The notes under the pieces are model-generated. The model was not told where the DNA came from. It did not search any database and saw nothing but the letters and a program-made list of their open reading frames with translations. The translations under genes and the position numbers were made by a program. Below, piece after piece: positions 12,601-24,064 of a stretch of 64,000 nt of DNA. Origin of the DNA: Lineus longissimus (lineage: Eukaryota; Nemertea; Pilidiophora; Heteronemertea; Lineidae); assembly GCF_910592395.1 (NCBI RefSeq), contig NC_088321.1, positions 10,170,001 through 10,234,000 of the forward strand, written 5' to 3'. Each line of letters starts with the position of its first letter. The first letter of the stretch is position 1.

Positions 12601-12715
12601 GAGGGGACACTGCACTGACCTCTTTTTGTTGTTCCTCTTCCTCCCTGAGTAACTCGGCCTCATCCTGGTCCTGCAGGGCTTGCGCATCAAAGTACATACT
12701 ATTCCCCGGCTCCAT
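296..12715 (-). CDS. CEP152: CEP152 (asterless) orthologue, nine coding exons, 3' end outside window
   Basis: Centrosomal scaffold that recruits PLK4 to the proximal centriole to start centriole duplication. Nine exons (12620-12715, 11916-12064, 10873-11618, 9822-9977, 7590-7729, 6488-6688, 2713-2860, 2101-2386, 296-629) have GT-AG borders and keep phase throughout, giving 752 codons with no stop. Seen: an acidic N-terminus (residues about 33-60, with FDDLIDDDES) in the place of the vertebrate PLK4-binding acidic segment; a Tyr/Gly/His/Pro-rich low-complexity stretch (about 90-300); then coiled coil from about 331 on. Diagnostic matches to vertebrate CEP152, recalled from memory, are INKLTQSLDESQQRC and the ALQDELQDLKEQLSMYESAA run followed by HPS. 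Spacing between residues 470 and 515 is collinear with human without a gap. The chosen ATG (12715) lies in a short exon behind a plausible acceptor at 12756. The C-terminal half is beyond position 1. Confidence 0.9.
1596..1805 (+). pseudogene. Possible transposase N-terminal remnant (piggyBac-like), low confidence
   Basis: A 69-residue open frame starts with a good context (AAAAATGGCG) and reads MATNSTSTVRPRRLRAQQVV, then LDTWL and eight Asp residues in a row encoded by a GAT repeat. A basic stretch followed by an acidic run resembles the N-terminus of piggyBac-derived transposases, but no catalytic region follows. It lies antisense in CEP152 intron 8. It could also be a chance frame over a GAT microsatellite. 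Confidence 0.25.
2101..2386 (-). CDS. CEP152: CEP152 coding exon 8
   Basis: Encodes the conserved block around LKEQLSMYESAASFGVHPS, then a Ser/Pro/Lys-rich linker ending at SKIPRLDTS. It enters after ATTGCAG and leaves before a consensus GTGAGT donor in phase 2. Confidence 0.9.
2713..2860 (-). CDS. CEP152: CEP152 coding exon 7
   Basis: This exon carries the best-conserved block of the gene, DRINAINKLTQSLDESQQRC, with acceptor TTCCAG and donor GTAACA. It leaves in phase 1. It is separated from exon 6 by a 3.6-kb intron that contains the foldback element at 3346-5379. Confidence 0.9.
3411..3965. repeat. Tandem 21-22-bp array, left foldback arm
   Basis: Units of the forms TCTCCACGGAAATAAATACT, TCTCCACGGAATTAAGTATT and TCTCCGCGGAAATAACATT alternate in higher-order blocks. 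Each centres on CCRCGGA, and the CCGCGG variants are self-complementary. Confidence 0.9.
4470..5314. repeat. Tandem 21-22-bp array, right foldback arm
   Basis: The array is the reverse complement of the left-arm array, with more units and a recurring higher-order order of the same three unit types. Open frames across it, such as one at 4714-4935, are a by-product of the repeat length. Confidence 0.9.
6488..6688 (-). CDS. CEP152: CEP152 coding exon 6
   Basis: Sixty-seven codons in phase 0 on both sides encode YEKNIEDAESTISDLNQQLI, then a coiled coil through DETTKILEEK. The acceptor follows a T-rich tract. The donor GTTCTG is non-consensus but is supported by exact collinearity with human into the next exon. 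Confidence 0.82.
7590..7729 (-). CDS. CEP152: CEP152 coding exon 5
   Basis: The exon encodes EKEGLSASLNQSQALLHQAQ and onward to NKTRAE, a coiled-coil segment matching vertebrate CEP152 (EKDGLTLSLRES at the same place). The acceptor is TTTTCAG and the donor GTAAGG; it enters in phase 1 and leaves in phase 0. Confidence 0.85.
7975..8107. mobile_element. Fragment of pogo-like MITE right end
   Basis: The stretch shows repeated AGAGAGGTGTCC-type motifs and ends GGAGGTTCCACTGTCA, matching the right end of the element at 17656-18463. The left end is missing. Confidence 0.5.
8606..8623 (-). promoter_or_regulatory. Nuclear-receptor-like DR3 in repeat copy A
   Basis: The minus strand reads TCAAGGTCACAGAGGTCA, two AGGTCA half-sites in direct orientation spaced by three bases, the first extended as TCAAGGTCA (the ERR/NR5A type). 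The same block recurs in the next modules near 8916, 9219 and 9320 with small changes. Confidence 0.35.
8759..8773 (-). promoter_or_regulatory. CTCF-consensus-like site in repeat copy A
   Basis: The minus strand reads TGGCCACCAGGGGGC, identical to the first 15 positions of the vertebrate CTCF consensus as I recall it (TGGCCACCAGGGGGCGCTA). Binding is unproven. Confidence 0.4.
9472..9486 (-). promoter_or_regulatory. CTCF-consensus-like site in repeat copy A, second module
   Basis: The same 15-base match as at 8759-8773, one module later. A third module at 9066-9080 has one mismatch. Confidence 0.4.
9822..9977 (-). CDS. CEP152: CEP152 coding exon 4 (coiled-coil start)
   Basis: The 52-codon exon encodes TRQLAQLQILYSARGRKLDE and further heptad-like sequence, aligning with the start of the vertebrate CEP152 coiled coil. 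The acceptor CCCCCACAG is clear. The donor (GTTGTT) is weak, but the phase fits both flanking exons. Confidence 0.8.
10873..11618 (-). CDS. CEP152: CEP152 coding exon 3 (Tyr/Gly/His-rich)
   Basis: This large 746-base exon encodes about 249 residues, markedly rich in Tyr, Gly, His, Pro and Gln (for example YYPDGYYPDGYHGYG), and ends QFIEQ before a consensus GTAAGT donor. It enters in phase 2 and leaves in phase 1, both matching its neighbours. The acceptor is TTTCCAG at 11619-11625. It is predicted to be disordered. Vertebrate CEP152 also has a poorly conserved Tyr/Pro-rich stretch here. Confidence 0.85.
11916..12064 (-). CDS. CEP152: CEP152 coding exon 2 (acidic PLK4-binding region)
   Basis: The exon opens in phase 0 after a TTCAG acceptor and ends in phase 2 before GTAAGC. 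It encodes LQERLAAEFDDLIDDDESDS and a Ser/Thr/Glu-rich tail. Human CEP152 has a comparable leucine-rich then acidic segment near its N-terminus that contacts the PLK4 cryptic polo box; that role here is inferred by position and composition. Confidence 0.85.
12620..12715 (-). CDS. CEP152: CEP152 coding exon 1
   Basis: This exon encodes 32 residues starting MEPGNSMYFDAQALQDQDEA and ending in a Glu-rich helix, REEEEQQKE. The donor is GTCAGT at 12619-12614 and the exon ends in phase 0. An ATG 6 bases upstream (12721) is out of frame with the rest of the gene, so the start at 12715 is preferred. Confidence 0.8.
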
Positions 12716-12755
12716 TTTCCCATGCATTGACGTCACTCAGCTACGACAATAAAAC
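12716..12755 (-). other. CEP152: CEP152 5' UTR part of first coding exon
   Basis: A pyrimidine-poor but acceptable acceptor (TTTTTGCAG) ends at 12756 on the minus strand, so the exon with the start codon probably begins at 12755. This leaves 40 bases of 5' UTR and implies at least one upstream non-coding exon that I cannot locate. The stretch contains TGACGTCA-like sequence. Confidence 0.45.
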
Positions 12756-12882
12756 CTGCAAAAACAAAGATGAAAATCCATAAAATTTAAGGAATTTCTT
12801 TTTTGCAACAATTTAATGTACTACTATTGTTTTCATCAACCCATGCATCTACGTCACTCACGCACGATATAATGAAACAGTC

Positions 12883-13302
12883 AAGGGCCATTGTGCTCAC
12901 CGTATAGATATTTGGTGGTTAGAAATTCATCCTGGTTAAGAAACCTGCTATAGGTCAAACCAAAGTCGGTACGGCATGTGATGTATCGTTGCTTGGAGTA
13001 CCTACCACAAAAATATCATCAAAAACAAATCACTAAATATCATTGAGCACAAGTCACTACAGCGTGATATTGCACTTCTTAAGTTTTAACTTTTGGCCCC
13101 CTGGTTGCCAAGTCGAGAATCAGATCGGACCAACAGTCAGAGTCAGAGGTCAACTGACATGGGGGGGGGGGGGGGGGGAGGGTGTGTTATGTGTACAAAG
13201 TTTCAAGTTCATAGCTCTAGTGGTTAGAAAAGTGCCAGTTTTTGAAACAGGATACAGATGACGACGACGACGGTGTTGTATAGACTCCCCTACCGTGAGC
13301 CA
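12883..13302 (+). repeat. Dispersed modular repeat, copy B (short)
   Basis: A short copy starting GGGCCATTGTGCTCACCGTA and ending TAGACTCCCCTACCGTGAGC, with one module (a CTCF-like block near 13096 with one mismatch) and a run of about 18 G at 13160. It lies 130 bp upstream of the CEP152 exon with the start codon, so it may be in the first intron or near the promoter. Confidence 0.85.
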
Positions 13303-14225
13303 AAAAAAGATTGACTGCTCATGCCAACAGAGTGCAGACGTAATTTTAGTCCACTTGAGACCTCGTTGCTCTTTTTAAGCTTAATCCTAATATGTATGTA
13401 GACGGAACAAAATGATCCAGATGCAGATGGATGAGACCGGACTGATTAGTACATTGTAACTAGGATGGACCAGTCATGACGTACACACTTGACTGAATAC
13501 TCGACTGAGTGAAATACCAGTTTGACGACATCATGATGCAATTACAGTAACAACGCTGCAATTCAAACGCATGATATTATACATAATTGGTGCAAAGGAA
13601 GCCGCAGAAAGCCACAGCAAATCATGTATTAATCAAAACCCTCTGGAACATCCTGAAAAGTAGATAACTACACAAGACTTCCAGTAACATTCCTATGTCG
13701 AGTTACTCCAATGGACCTTAACAAAATATGAAAACACGGCACCTCAATTGAAGACAGGGAAAGTGATCAGCACAAAAGTTCCCTCCAAGTTCCATCATGA
13801 ATATTTTAAAGATGAAAGTGCAACGAAGACCAATTCATGATTGTTCATGCATCATGCAGCTGAACGACCAAGTCCTGACTATAAATACAGTCAAAAGCAA
13901 ATGCGCCTGAGAATACTCCAAAAGAATTTAGGGGGCCAGGTTAGCCATTTTAGAAAATGGTCCATAAAACAACATTACAAAACCAATGTGTCGCACTTTT
14001 CATATCCATTTTGAGAAACTACAGCATGTCACATTCGATACAATACAAGGTGTCTTGAAGATCTTGAGGTACATGTATTGTTTGTGGCATGCTGAAAACT
14101 TCTGGCACTATTGTCTGGCAAAGCTGAATGGAGCCAATGACAGTATTGTAACAAATGTATGCTGGTCTGCACTGCTATTATAAACCATATCTCACATTAT
14201 CTTCAGAAACCGTTTTCCCTTAACC
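13303..14225. other. Intergenic, no feature seen
   Basis: I see no convincing exon, RNA gene or repeat boundary here. Confidence 0.4.
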
Positions 14226-14229
14226 TTAA

Positions 14230-14384
14230 AGGGGAACATTCTGAACCGCCAATTCTGATGGTAATCTGTGACCTTCTTCTCTTGAAATATGAGATAAAAA
14301 TGGGTTCTGCTCTGAATCAGTTTGAACCAGCCACCATATTGTTCCTATTGTTTGATGCTTGCCTTTTATTCTTTGGGTTCCCCT
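14230..14384. mobile_element. TTAA-flanked MITE
   Basis: A 155-bp unit starts AGGGGAAC and ends GTTCCCCT, with TTAA on both sides (14226-14229 and 14385-14388). TTAA duplications are typical of piggyBac and Kolobok transposases. There is no coding sequence; a 172-codon frame that crosses it is probably spurious. Confidence 0.65.
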
Positions 14385-14388
14385 TTAA

Positions 14389-17300
14389 GAACCTATCTAC
14401 ACGTAACCACCTTCACCTCTTGTGGAAATGGAATGTCATCCTGAATAGGCAAAATTCATCTTCAAATATGACCCCAGAAAATTTAAATCAGTTGGCAAGG
14501 ACAGATTTTTCAGGTTTTTTGGTGATCACAGAACTAATTTCCACAATGCACTACATTGAGGCGGAGCAAGGCAGTGCAGGGCTCGTCTCTCGCACAGGAA
14601 GTGGACACATGCCAGCACTTAAACGCTGTTTAGCCATATCATCCCCAAATTTCAGACTTGGCATAATGCAAAAGTGACCTGCCTGCTTTAATACCAGACA
14701 GCAGTAAGCATGGTGCCCTCTTGGCCCTGATGTTTAAAAGACTACTGTGCACAAAGCAGAATGTCTGAATCTCTCAAAATTCAGCATACAGTCAACTTTG
14801 TCTTTACTGCAATTTACACATTTGAACATTCAAACTACCAAGTGATGACAGCAATTTGCCCAGGTGCCCACATTATCACAGCACTTCACAATTAGGCACT
14901 TTGCCCATTTTGTTAAGTTTTGCTTCAGCATATGTATTATGTAGTGTTGAGCCATGCAGTGACACAAACTACATGTAAGAAATAGCTATTTTCTGTGTAA
15001 TTTATATTCAATTTCTATTTTCCTGGACAGAAGTTAGAAACACTTTTGAATTGGTATCCTATACTGCAGCTGATCCGTGGAAAGCTTGCATCCCTCACTC
15101 AATACGCATTGTAAAGAGCACCAGTACACTTGTTGCATCTTGGCCAGCACCGGGCGGCAGATATAAGCGAGAATTCCACAAGTGAGACCAGGCATCACCA
15201 GAATCTGATCGCCTTCATGTAAATAACATGTATCCCAGGCACTTGCCAGTTGACTCAAGTAGAACTTCTCAAGGCCACATTGCAGCGTTTTACCAGTTCA
15301 AATCATACTTGCCCGTTGACCAACATGAACTTCTCAAGAATTTACTCAATCTATTTTTAAAAGCAATATAAAAAATCTCCAGTTTATCCGTTCTCTCCTT
15401 AGTTCGACAAACTTGGTCTGGATGTGTTGGAGACAGTACGATGTTCATTCTCAAGAATCAACAAGAAAGAGCATAGGCCTACCCTCCCAAATGCACCGAG
15501 TTCCAGGACTTACCAATGGGCTGCACACACGTAAAGCAAAGCCTAAACGTCACAAGCCCTTTCTCCAAAGTCTCACTAAAGTGTGAACAGTACCAGACTT
15601 GCCTATTATCCATGGTAACAACCCGGCCATGAAGACCTCAACCAACCCCTCAGGCCCTCCAGTGTAATCACAACAAACGCACAATGCCCACTCCACTGGG
15701 GGTTGATTTTGAACCAAACTGAAAGCGCAGTTCAACTCAAGTTGGCAGAATTCTGTACATACTCTGACACCTTCACAGCAAGTGATACATGAACATGAAT
15801 GTTGTACCTGCCAAGTGGTATTGGAATAGCCAATTGTCCAGGTCTGAGAGCTACACCCCCAGTTTTTTTTACATCTGAATGGTACTTGATTCCAGGCTTT
15901 CACATATGAAAATTGCAGGTGCACTAAATTGGCTTTGAAGTTGGAGAGCTAAATCTAAATCACTAAGTTCAAAAAAAAGAAGGACGTTGTCTCTTCATGT
16001 GGCGTAGTAACAGCTCTCCAAATGATAATCTTAAGGGAATTGATGGGATTTCAGTCATGTCAGTGTGATCACTCCACTTTACAATACATACATGTAATTA
16101 TGGATATTACATTCTCTCATATCAAATGACAGGTATTATTGCATGTTTGTCCATGATGTCAACTCAAAATATATGTGTAACTCTCAGCTATTGCTTTCTT
16201 CTGTACCTGTACTTATATTGCAACTGTCGTTCATTGTGCAGCCTCATCAAGATCACTCATTTCATGCTGAAAATGTGGCAGACCAATGAGGCTCTACTTT
16301 TAGGTGCCAAGCATTTTAGCAATTTAAATCGCAGGTACCACGTGTCTCGTGACAAAAGACTCTCCCATCTGCTGGTAAACTGTATTTGCTGGGTTTTATG
16401 TTCACTTGCAAGTTGCTGTGACCTGCGATGATAACCATTTATGGCGTAATAGGGTACGGGTGGTTTGTAATTGTGTGGTACCTTATTGTTTCACTCAAAA
16501 AGGTCTTACTCTCAGAGGAATCCCCATCATCAGTCCTTGCATTTTGACGGGCGCCATTGCAAAAATCAGGTAGGAAATCAGGACAAAAGTCATGGACAAA
16601 GCCTCATTCATGACCTCCAAATAAAAGCTGCTAATCTGCCTTGGGACCAGCAGCCTGTTCAACAAAGGCAAACTAATTCAAATCTTTTATAATCACTACT
16701 GGATCATTATCCAGCCAGTGTACACCAAAGTTGTTGTCCCCACAAGAAATCTGTCCCCACCTTACTTCCATAACGCACAATGGAGTGCAATCAGTGGATT
16801 TATTTCTGTTGTTTGGGATTTTTATCATTGAGCACAGAGTGATCATGGCCATTATTTGGCAATTATGACACCTTTTATATGGGGATAAGGAGGAAGCATG
16901 TACCACAAGGCTGAAGGCACAATCTGTTCTTGCCAGGCCACAATATTTGTTTCCCCAATTGACACAATCTAAGAGAGAAGATTTTAGCTCTGCCTGAAGT
17001 ATAATGTCTACCAATATTATAAATTTGATACTTCATGAACCATCTTTTATGTTTGTCCTTTCAATCTTGGGAATACAGTATCAAAATTACTTTAACGATA
17101 CTTGTATCTATCAATGATGATATATTGCATCTAAATGTAATACCTCAAAATGGTCCAAGAGGTGCATTAACAAATAAGACTCACAAATGCAGCTTTGGTG
17201 CATCTGAAGATGCTGTATAACCCAATAGAGCCATTGCGGCCTTGAACTGCCTTGCTACGAGCCGCCACAACTGCCCTGAACAGCCATATCGACGATGTCC

Positions 17301-17653
17301 TTTAAAACGGCTGGAATAACCCACTTGGAAATCCCGGCTACATTATCGTATTCATTTCATCACAATGTACAAACGAGCATGCTATATCTCCTCAGACTCC
17401 TGGAAGTAGAGTCCATTGATCACATTGTTTTTGTTACGAAAGGGTATATCAATGCAAATCCGTTATTTTTCAATGGGCTATACCCTGTCGTTATTAATAT
17501 ACATGTGCACTTGTCCACCATATGAGCTTACAAGAAAGAACTGGCCCATTGGAATTTTCTTCCTGTTGTTAGTATAGCAGGCTCTGCTTATGACGCGCTT
17601 GTACACAGTGATCATTGAGTGAATGCACTTGGCTATCCAAATATGAAATGAAA
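14389..17653. other. Intergenic, no feature seen
   Basis: Only short open frames without recognisable domains or codon bias are present, and no repeat structure stands out. Confidence 0.35.
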
Positions 17654-17655
17654 TA

Positions 17656-18463
17656 CAGTACAACCTCTCTATTGCGGACACCCATGGGACTGGGCCAAGG
17701 TGTCCGCAATAGAGAGGTGTCCGCACTAGAGAGGTTATGCCAAATCGTCCGATAGGTGGATTTGAAGTTCCCGCCTTGCAGGTCTTGGTTTTCTCTGTGT
17801 CGACATCTAGCGTAGAAACTTTAAACCTGTTGGCTGATCGGTATTTGCTTGTGATGTTGCGTTGAATGACGTGGGCTACTTTGGAACTCAGAGCGTGAAT
17901 AATCTCTCTAGTAAAAGGTGCCCCTTGTATTGCGAAATCTTCTCGACATGTCATAATGTGTGAAAAAAAAACCATAATTTCTGTCCATCAGCCACCTTTG
18001 ATTAATAATTAATTTTTTCTAATTTCTCTACTAACGCATATTCGCCGCAACACTGACAAAACCGCGTGGATTTATGAGTGTCCGTTGACACAATACATGC
18101 AATAAGCCTATGTGATTAGTTGAAAAGATGAGTAAACAAATGCCGCGGCTTAATTAGGATACAAAAACACAATGCCATGGGGTAATTACGTTGATTAATT
18201 ACGCAAATATCACACCTGTCGGGCCTACTTGACTCTCCAAGCGCACGCGGGAAACCATTGTTTTTTGCCTACTGTCCGTAATTGGGAGGGAATTGGACCA
18301 AAAATTGGCTATCGCCCTGTCCGCAATTCGGAATAGAGAGGTGTCCGCCGTACAGAGGTTTTTGTAATTTGAAATGACTTAGAAAAAATCGGGACTGGCC
18401 GGACGTGTCCGTAATGTAGAGGTGTCCGCCTGGCAGAGGTGTCCGCTGAGAGAGGTTCTACTG
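17656..18463. mobile_element. Pogo/Tc1-like non-autonomous element
   Basis: The 808-bp element begins CAGTACAACCTCTCTATTGC and ends GAGAGAGGTTCTACTG, inverted ends of about 25 bp with mismatches, flanked by TA on each side (17654-17655, 18464-18465). A TA duplication and CAGT ends fit the pogo branch of Tc1/mariner. Both ends contain several head-to-tail AGAGGTGTCCGC motifs, so the ends are themselves short tandem arrays. No transposase is visible; a 165-codon minus-strand frame (17478-17975) crosses the left boundary and is likely spurious. Confidence 0.8.
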
Positions 18464-18859
18464 TATGTCAGTTTCTATACTTGGTGTCAGGGAATTATGA
18501 GGGGGAATCACTGGATTGCCTTTGTTTTTGTGCAGCAAGGTCACCAGTTGCATCTTTCTACAGCGCTCAAGTGAGTCTGGCTCCGAGATGGTGAGGAATT
18601 TACGACGATTGGATCAAATTTTTCACCACTTCGATGACTCTGACGATGATTTAGGACCTAGATGATGGGGAATCTGACATTGATGTCCGGGTCACAGGTC
18701 AAGGTCACAGTTCACCCAAAGCTGATCCCACAGACATTTTTTGCTCATCTGAATTATTTAGTTTATTAGGTTTCATATGAATATACATGTATTAACTTGT
18801 AATAAATGATTTAGACTTCCAACAATACATTAAGATCATTGAAAATTTCGGTATATGGT

Positions 18860-18965
18860 ATCAAAATAAAGGTACAGGAAAAAAAGTACTGGAAATAAAG
18901 GTACCGGAAAAAAAAGGTACCGGAAAAAAGGTACACAAAATGGCATAAATAGGTAAAAAAGGTAC
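18860..18965. repeat. GGTAC(C)-A-rich simple repeat
   Basis: Five or more head-to-tail units of the form GGTACCGGAAAAAA, diverged. Confidence 0.6.
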
Positions 18966-21900
18966 ACAATATTATTTGAATTCTCTCTTTTTTCTATTCG
19001 TAAAATTTGTAAAATCCTGAAAAAGAGTAGGCGGTAAGTAACGGAAAGTGCAAAAAGACAGGCGGCTCCATTGTGTAATGACTAGTCCAATCAACACTCA
19101 ACGGATCTTGTGCCAGGGTAAGGGCCCAGGTATGACTAACATCCACCATCAAATAGAGCGTGAAGACCTACCTACCATGAAATACTGTCCGTGCATGGCC
19201 AATAAACTTCCCAAAATCGAAATATTCCTGGTATTGTTGGACTTATTTCATATCCGAGACCGAATGAACAAATGGATAATTCCTGGTTTGGTGCATTCAT
19301 TCACTTTAGGCCGATGTTTTATCTTCTTCGTGTGTGACCAACCAAATCTAGGAATCAACTGACAATTTCAAGGACCATAGCCACAGATGTTTAGTGACAG
19401 CCAATTGTACCTCCACAAGCAACATTCATTAACAACTAATTAGGGCCTCCATCTTTTCCTAAAACAATTAGCCAGTAGTAAAACACATTGCAAACTGTCC
19501 AAGTTATCTCCTCATTCTAACAAACTGTCCCCAATATTTCCTCATCTAACCTAAGCTTGGCACCATCAACTTCCCCCTCCACTAATTGAACCTGTGGATC
19601 ATAAAGGGCCTGTAATTACACGTAATTACACGTATTTTGAGACAAAACCCTGTAATCGGTGAATCACCACCCAACTACACATCAGCAAGGTTTAAACAAT
19701 GAGGTGTTAATGCAACCATTGAATTTTAAAACTAGCAGGACTGAGAAAACTTAAGAACATCAGATTAAACAAAAGAGCATTGCCTCTTGCAGGAACAAAA
19801 CATGCCAATACCATAGTCTCACACCTTAATAATGTAATTGTTTGTTATCTGCCAATGTACACACCAAAAATACTTCTTATCCTGAGTTCGGACACAAAGG
19901 AATATGCTCTGGATAATACATACATGGCCCTGTTCTCCACCGACTTTTGATAGACATTATCCTAAATATCAGAAAAGTTGGTATTCCACCTAATCATAAG
20001 ACTATCACTCAGTGCAAAGACCATCATGGTGTGTGGGAAAGATACTCCTCTACAGTTGCACTTTGAAAATGTAGTTATGTAAATGTAAGACTAAAAATAT
20101 CAGATGGAAGACATGAGTTTATTCTCCACAACACAACAAAATAGCCACATAGACGTACTTCTTACAGAAATTCCTACATGTACATCGATCCAGTAGGTCC
20201 ATCAGGATAACACAAGATAACCACAAAAGCAATCCACAGCTGACAGCAGAACAAGAAACTATCAAATATCAGAACTATCATCAAGAACTGATTACATATT
20301 TTGACACAATGCAAATTCAGAAAAATCGGGAACAGATTCCTTTTGCAAACAATTTCGATCTAGAAGCAAACACTGATTACAGCCGAGTTGGATGACAATG
20401 AACACATACATATAATGACAAAACATTCCATGTGCTGATAATGATTGGCAGTACAGATGTCTTGAGTGACATAGCAGGAAGCTTGTAATTAACGGACTTC
20501 TTCAACTCAAACTGAAGACTCCCAAGCTATAGAAGATAGATTTGCTCCAAGAAACCAAAAATACAAACCGCCCAAAATCAACCCATCAACCACTAGAGGA
20601 TAAGACAGGCTGCTCAACCTACAGAGGTACAATTAAATCCCAAATTTTAGTGTCAGCTTACATTAATTTATATTTGCTTTACAATCAAACATAAGATTTC
20701 CTCTAGACTCATTAGGGGTTTTCTCCTGGGAACATGAGATTGGGTGATCAAAGTTGGAATATGTTTGGATCAGTGCAACCATTGTTGGTGAAAAGAGTTA
20801 ACATGTCTGTCCAGATCTTGTAATTTGTACACATGACGGTATTGATTTATTATCATATCCTTGAATCATCAATCCAAACAAATATTGAGAAAATATTCTA
20901 AAACAAATTAGCTTTGTTTGATGACGTCAGAGCGAACCTTTGGAGACACTGGAATGACTGATATGATTCTCTTAGCTGTTTGCAGGTATTTGGCCTGACA
21001 ACACCTGATGTAATGGAGCGAGGCGCTTATCAAAATAATGTTATTTCTCTAACTCCTCGAAAATACTGGGTCGACACTACTAGCCGCGGTGAGGCGGGTG
21101 TGTTACAGTCATGACAGTTATAGGCATATTACACTTCAGGCCTTACGTACAGGCACTAAAAGTGTGAACACCTGCAGTATCTTTTCATTGCATATTATCA
21201 CCAAATTGGATTTTCAAGGATCACACATCACATCCTTTTTGGAGGGTCTCTTATCAATGCTCCTGGTTTCACTTTGAAGGGTAAAAAGACACATTTTGGT
21301 GGTTAACGAGAAGAAGCCCTCTTTTACAATGTAGATATTGGACTATATTTGAATGGGAGCATTGCCATAACTTGCAAGGAAACAACCATACCACTTCACC
21401 GCATGATAACTTTACTTCAACACAGTAATTGATATTACAACAATTCTAATTTGAAAATTGTTTCCTTTCCATATGGTCAGCTTCATTCTAAGATTCAGAC
21501 ATGGGGAAAATAGGAAGTATTTTTAGTAAGTGAACAATAAGTATGGATATACAATGTATATGCTTCAGTGCAAAATCTTCCTGGCAAACTCATTTACTCC
21601 TGACCACCAAGACAGTGTTTAACTGGCAAAATAATACTTCCTACATGTACATGGTCTATATAATATCCATTATGTCATCAAGCCAAAGTCATAATTGGTA
21701 AATGCAGGGCTGAACATGAAGAAAATTGCCACCTCTGTTGACGTGAAGCCGTCCATGCATGGATAAACCGTAAGCAAGCTGCAGGATTCTGTTGAAGGGC
21801 TCACACAATAACACCCCTTGGAGGCTTGAACAAGATAGCATTAGAAAAACTACACTTAATTATTGAGTGATATCACATCATGGTCAATTCCAAGCATTTT

Positions 21901-23190
21901 GGGAAGAAATCATGAAAAATACCACAGCACAATCATGCACATCAAACAAAAGAGGATGACGGAAGGCTCTGGAAACATTCTTCAGCACAACCGACCAAAA
22001 CACATCACTTTAAACAAATGGAAAAGTTTCGAAACACTCACCGCAAGATATCTACATATCACAACTGTATTTTAAGAAATCCAGCTAAATCCAATGCGCA
22101 GTCATGCCAAAATCCCATATCAACCAGGAGCCATGATGGAAGTCCGACTGAGCAGCACTTGTTGTCCTGGGGTCACAATTCAAAAAAGACCTGCTACTAA
22201 CCGCCCTGAACCTGAAGAGACTATTGAAAATTCCCTCCAAACTAGTAATTTGCATGTGATTAGTCAAGTTAGGTCCATCCAGCACAGCTTAAACTACAAA
22301 CACAATCCATTTGAATACAAATCTAGTGTAAATTCTTGTTCAAGCCAACTTGAAGCCCTTTAAGTCATCCACTTCATTCCAAGTTGGCAATGGTTTTGCT
22401 AACACTTGTACAGATTATTCACACATGCTTTGTTCAACTCAGCATGAAAACCTCTTGCTTTCTAAATCCATCCCAACTTGACCAAATTTAGGCCAACACA
22501 GTGTATGCCTCGGACGCACTATACATGCGTCCACATTACAATGCAACCACAACCCCTGATTTATCCTGTCCACAAAGGTGCACAAATATAAATAAAAGAC
22601 TTAACAAAAGTCATTGATGTTGATTGTGCTTCCCTATTGATCTGGACCCCATTCAGCCCCCACCTGCTCCAGATGAGCCAGTCCAAGCATTTCCATTGTG
22701 ATATCTTGGCTTTTGTAAAGGAATTCCTCTGCTCTCACTCAAGTCAATATTGGCAAGGGGTATGAACTTCATGGTGGGTAAGGAAAATAGAAATGCAGTC
22801 ATATCCAATGCTGTCGTGCAGTTATTTTGAATGCAACTTCACTGAAACTAGGTAATTGTAATGCTCTATTTTGACAAATTTGGAATTTTTTAAAATTCAA
22901 TTACCAATTTTTCAATGAATGGCGTCAGACTTTTACCCAATGAAACCATAATGCAAGCGGAACCTGCTTGAAAACATCCTCACTGTCACTGAGTGAGAGC
23001 TTACCAGTGAATAGTATTAGGTGTGGGTTTTGAAATTTTTTGAAAACTTCATTGCGACAGTGTTATGCACTTTGAAACTGAGGTTCCAACCTGTTCCACA
23101 AAACAGACAGTGCCCATAGCATATTGTCTTGGCATTTGTAAAGCAATTCTGCTGCTCGGGACCAATTCAACACTATAACAGCTACAATGT
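18966..23190. other. Intergenic, no feature seen
   Basis: An A+T-rich stretch with short open frames only. I found no exon, tRNA-like fold or element end that I can defend. Confidence 0.35.
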
Positions 23191-24064
23191 AGTACCAGAA
23201 GTAGGTATCATGTCGTACCGTCGTCGAATCGTACACTGGTGGTGTCCTAGCGCTGTGCTATCCGATGTGGGCCTGATAAATCGCAGTACGAACCGCATAT
23301 TGTCACCTAAATCCCATCGGTTCGTATCGTCATGTCGTACTTGATATTTTTTCGGTTTGTGTTAAATTTCGGACCATACCCTAATCCTAATTGACCTCGG
23401 ATCATATTCCACACGTAGTCTTGCGGTTCCTGATAAAAAAATTCAATCATCTCTACCACCATCGGCTCGTATGGTATCGTACTCAAGTCTACCAATCAGT
23501 ATGCTCTAGCCCCCCCCCCCGCGATGCCCGATATTATAGTTTCTTAGTACATTTCAATTCCAAACAAATGCACAACAAACTTTGCTGACTGGTTTTAGAG
23601 CTCATATCTTGATATCACTGCATGTAGTTCATATTGCAAGCCAACCTTCCAAAAAAGCATATTTGATTTTTACTTTTCTGTCCTCATTATGTTCAGAGTT
23701 CTGATTGGTTCATTTTGTCTGACAGAATTCCGCGGGATATTGAATGTATGTCCCCAGATTTTGGGGATTTCTTGTACGTCATGGTATTCTATTTATAGGT
23801 GAGTCCATCAGTTGAGATCAAGACCGATCCGGTGATATGCTGAACCTCAACCAAGTCGCCATGGATCTGGTTGAAATTTGCGTGGAAAATATGTAAACAA
23901 TGTCGGATAGTATGGTATCATAATGTTGTGCAGTATTCAGCCGATACTTAGGCTACATGCAGAGATCTCTTCATTCATGTCGTATCGTATTGTCCTCATA
24001 GTCTTATACAGCAAGCCTGAATCGTACTTGGATTTCTATCAGCTCGTAATATATATTTTATCGG

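Noticed and set aside
13160-13180. Long G run as a possible G-quadruplex regulator near CEP152
   Set aside because: It is a length-variable homopolymer inside a dispersed repeat copy; other copies have short G runs at the same place.
14159-14677. 172-codon open frame
   Set aside because: It runs through a TTAA-flanked MITE and has no domain, codon bias or splice context.
15260-15310. Possible tRNA because of a GGTTCAAATC-like word
   Set aside because: No matching acceptor stem, anticodon arm or A box could be found around it.
17478-17975. 165-codon minus-strand frame as a possible transposase
   Set aside because: It crosses the left end of the pogo-like element into flanking DNA and shows no DDE or helix-turn-helix motif.
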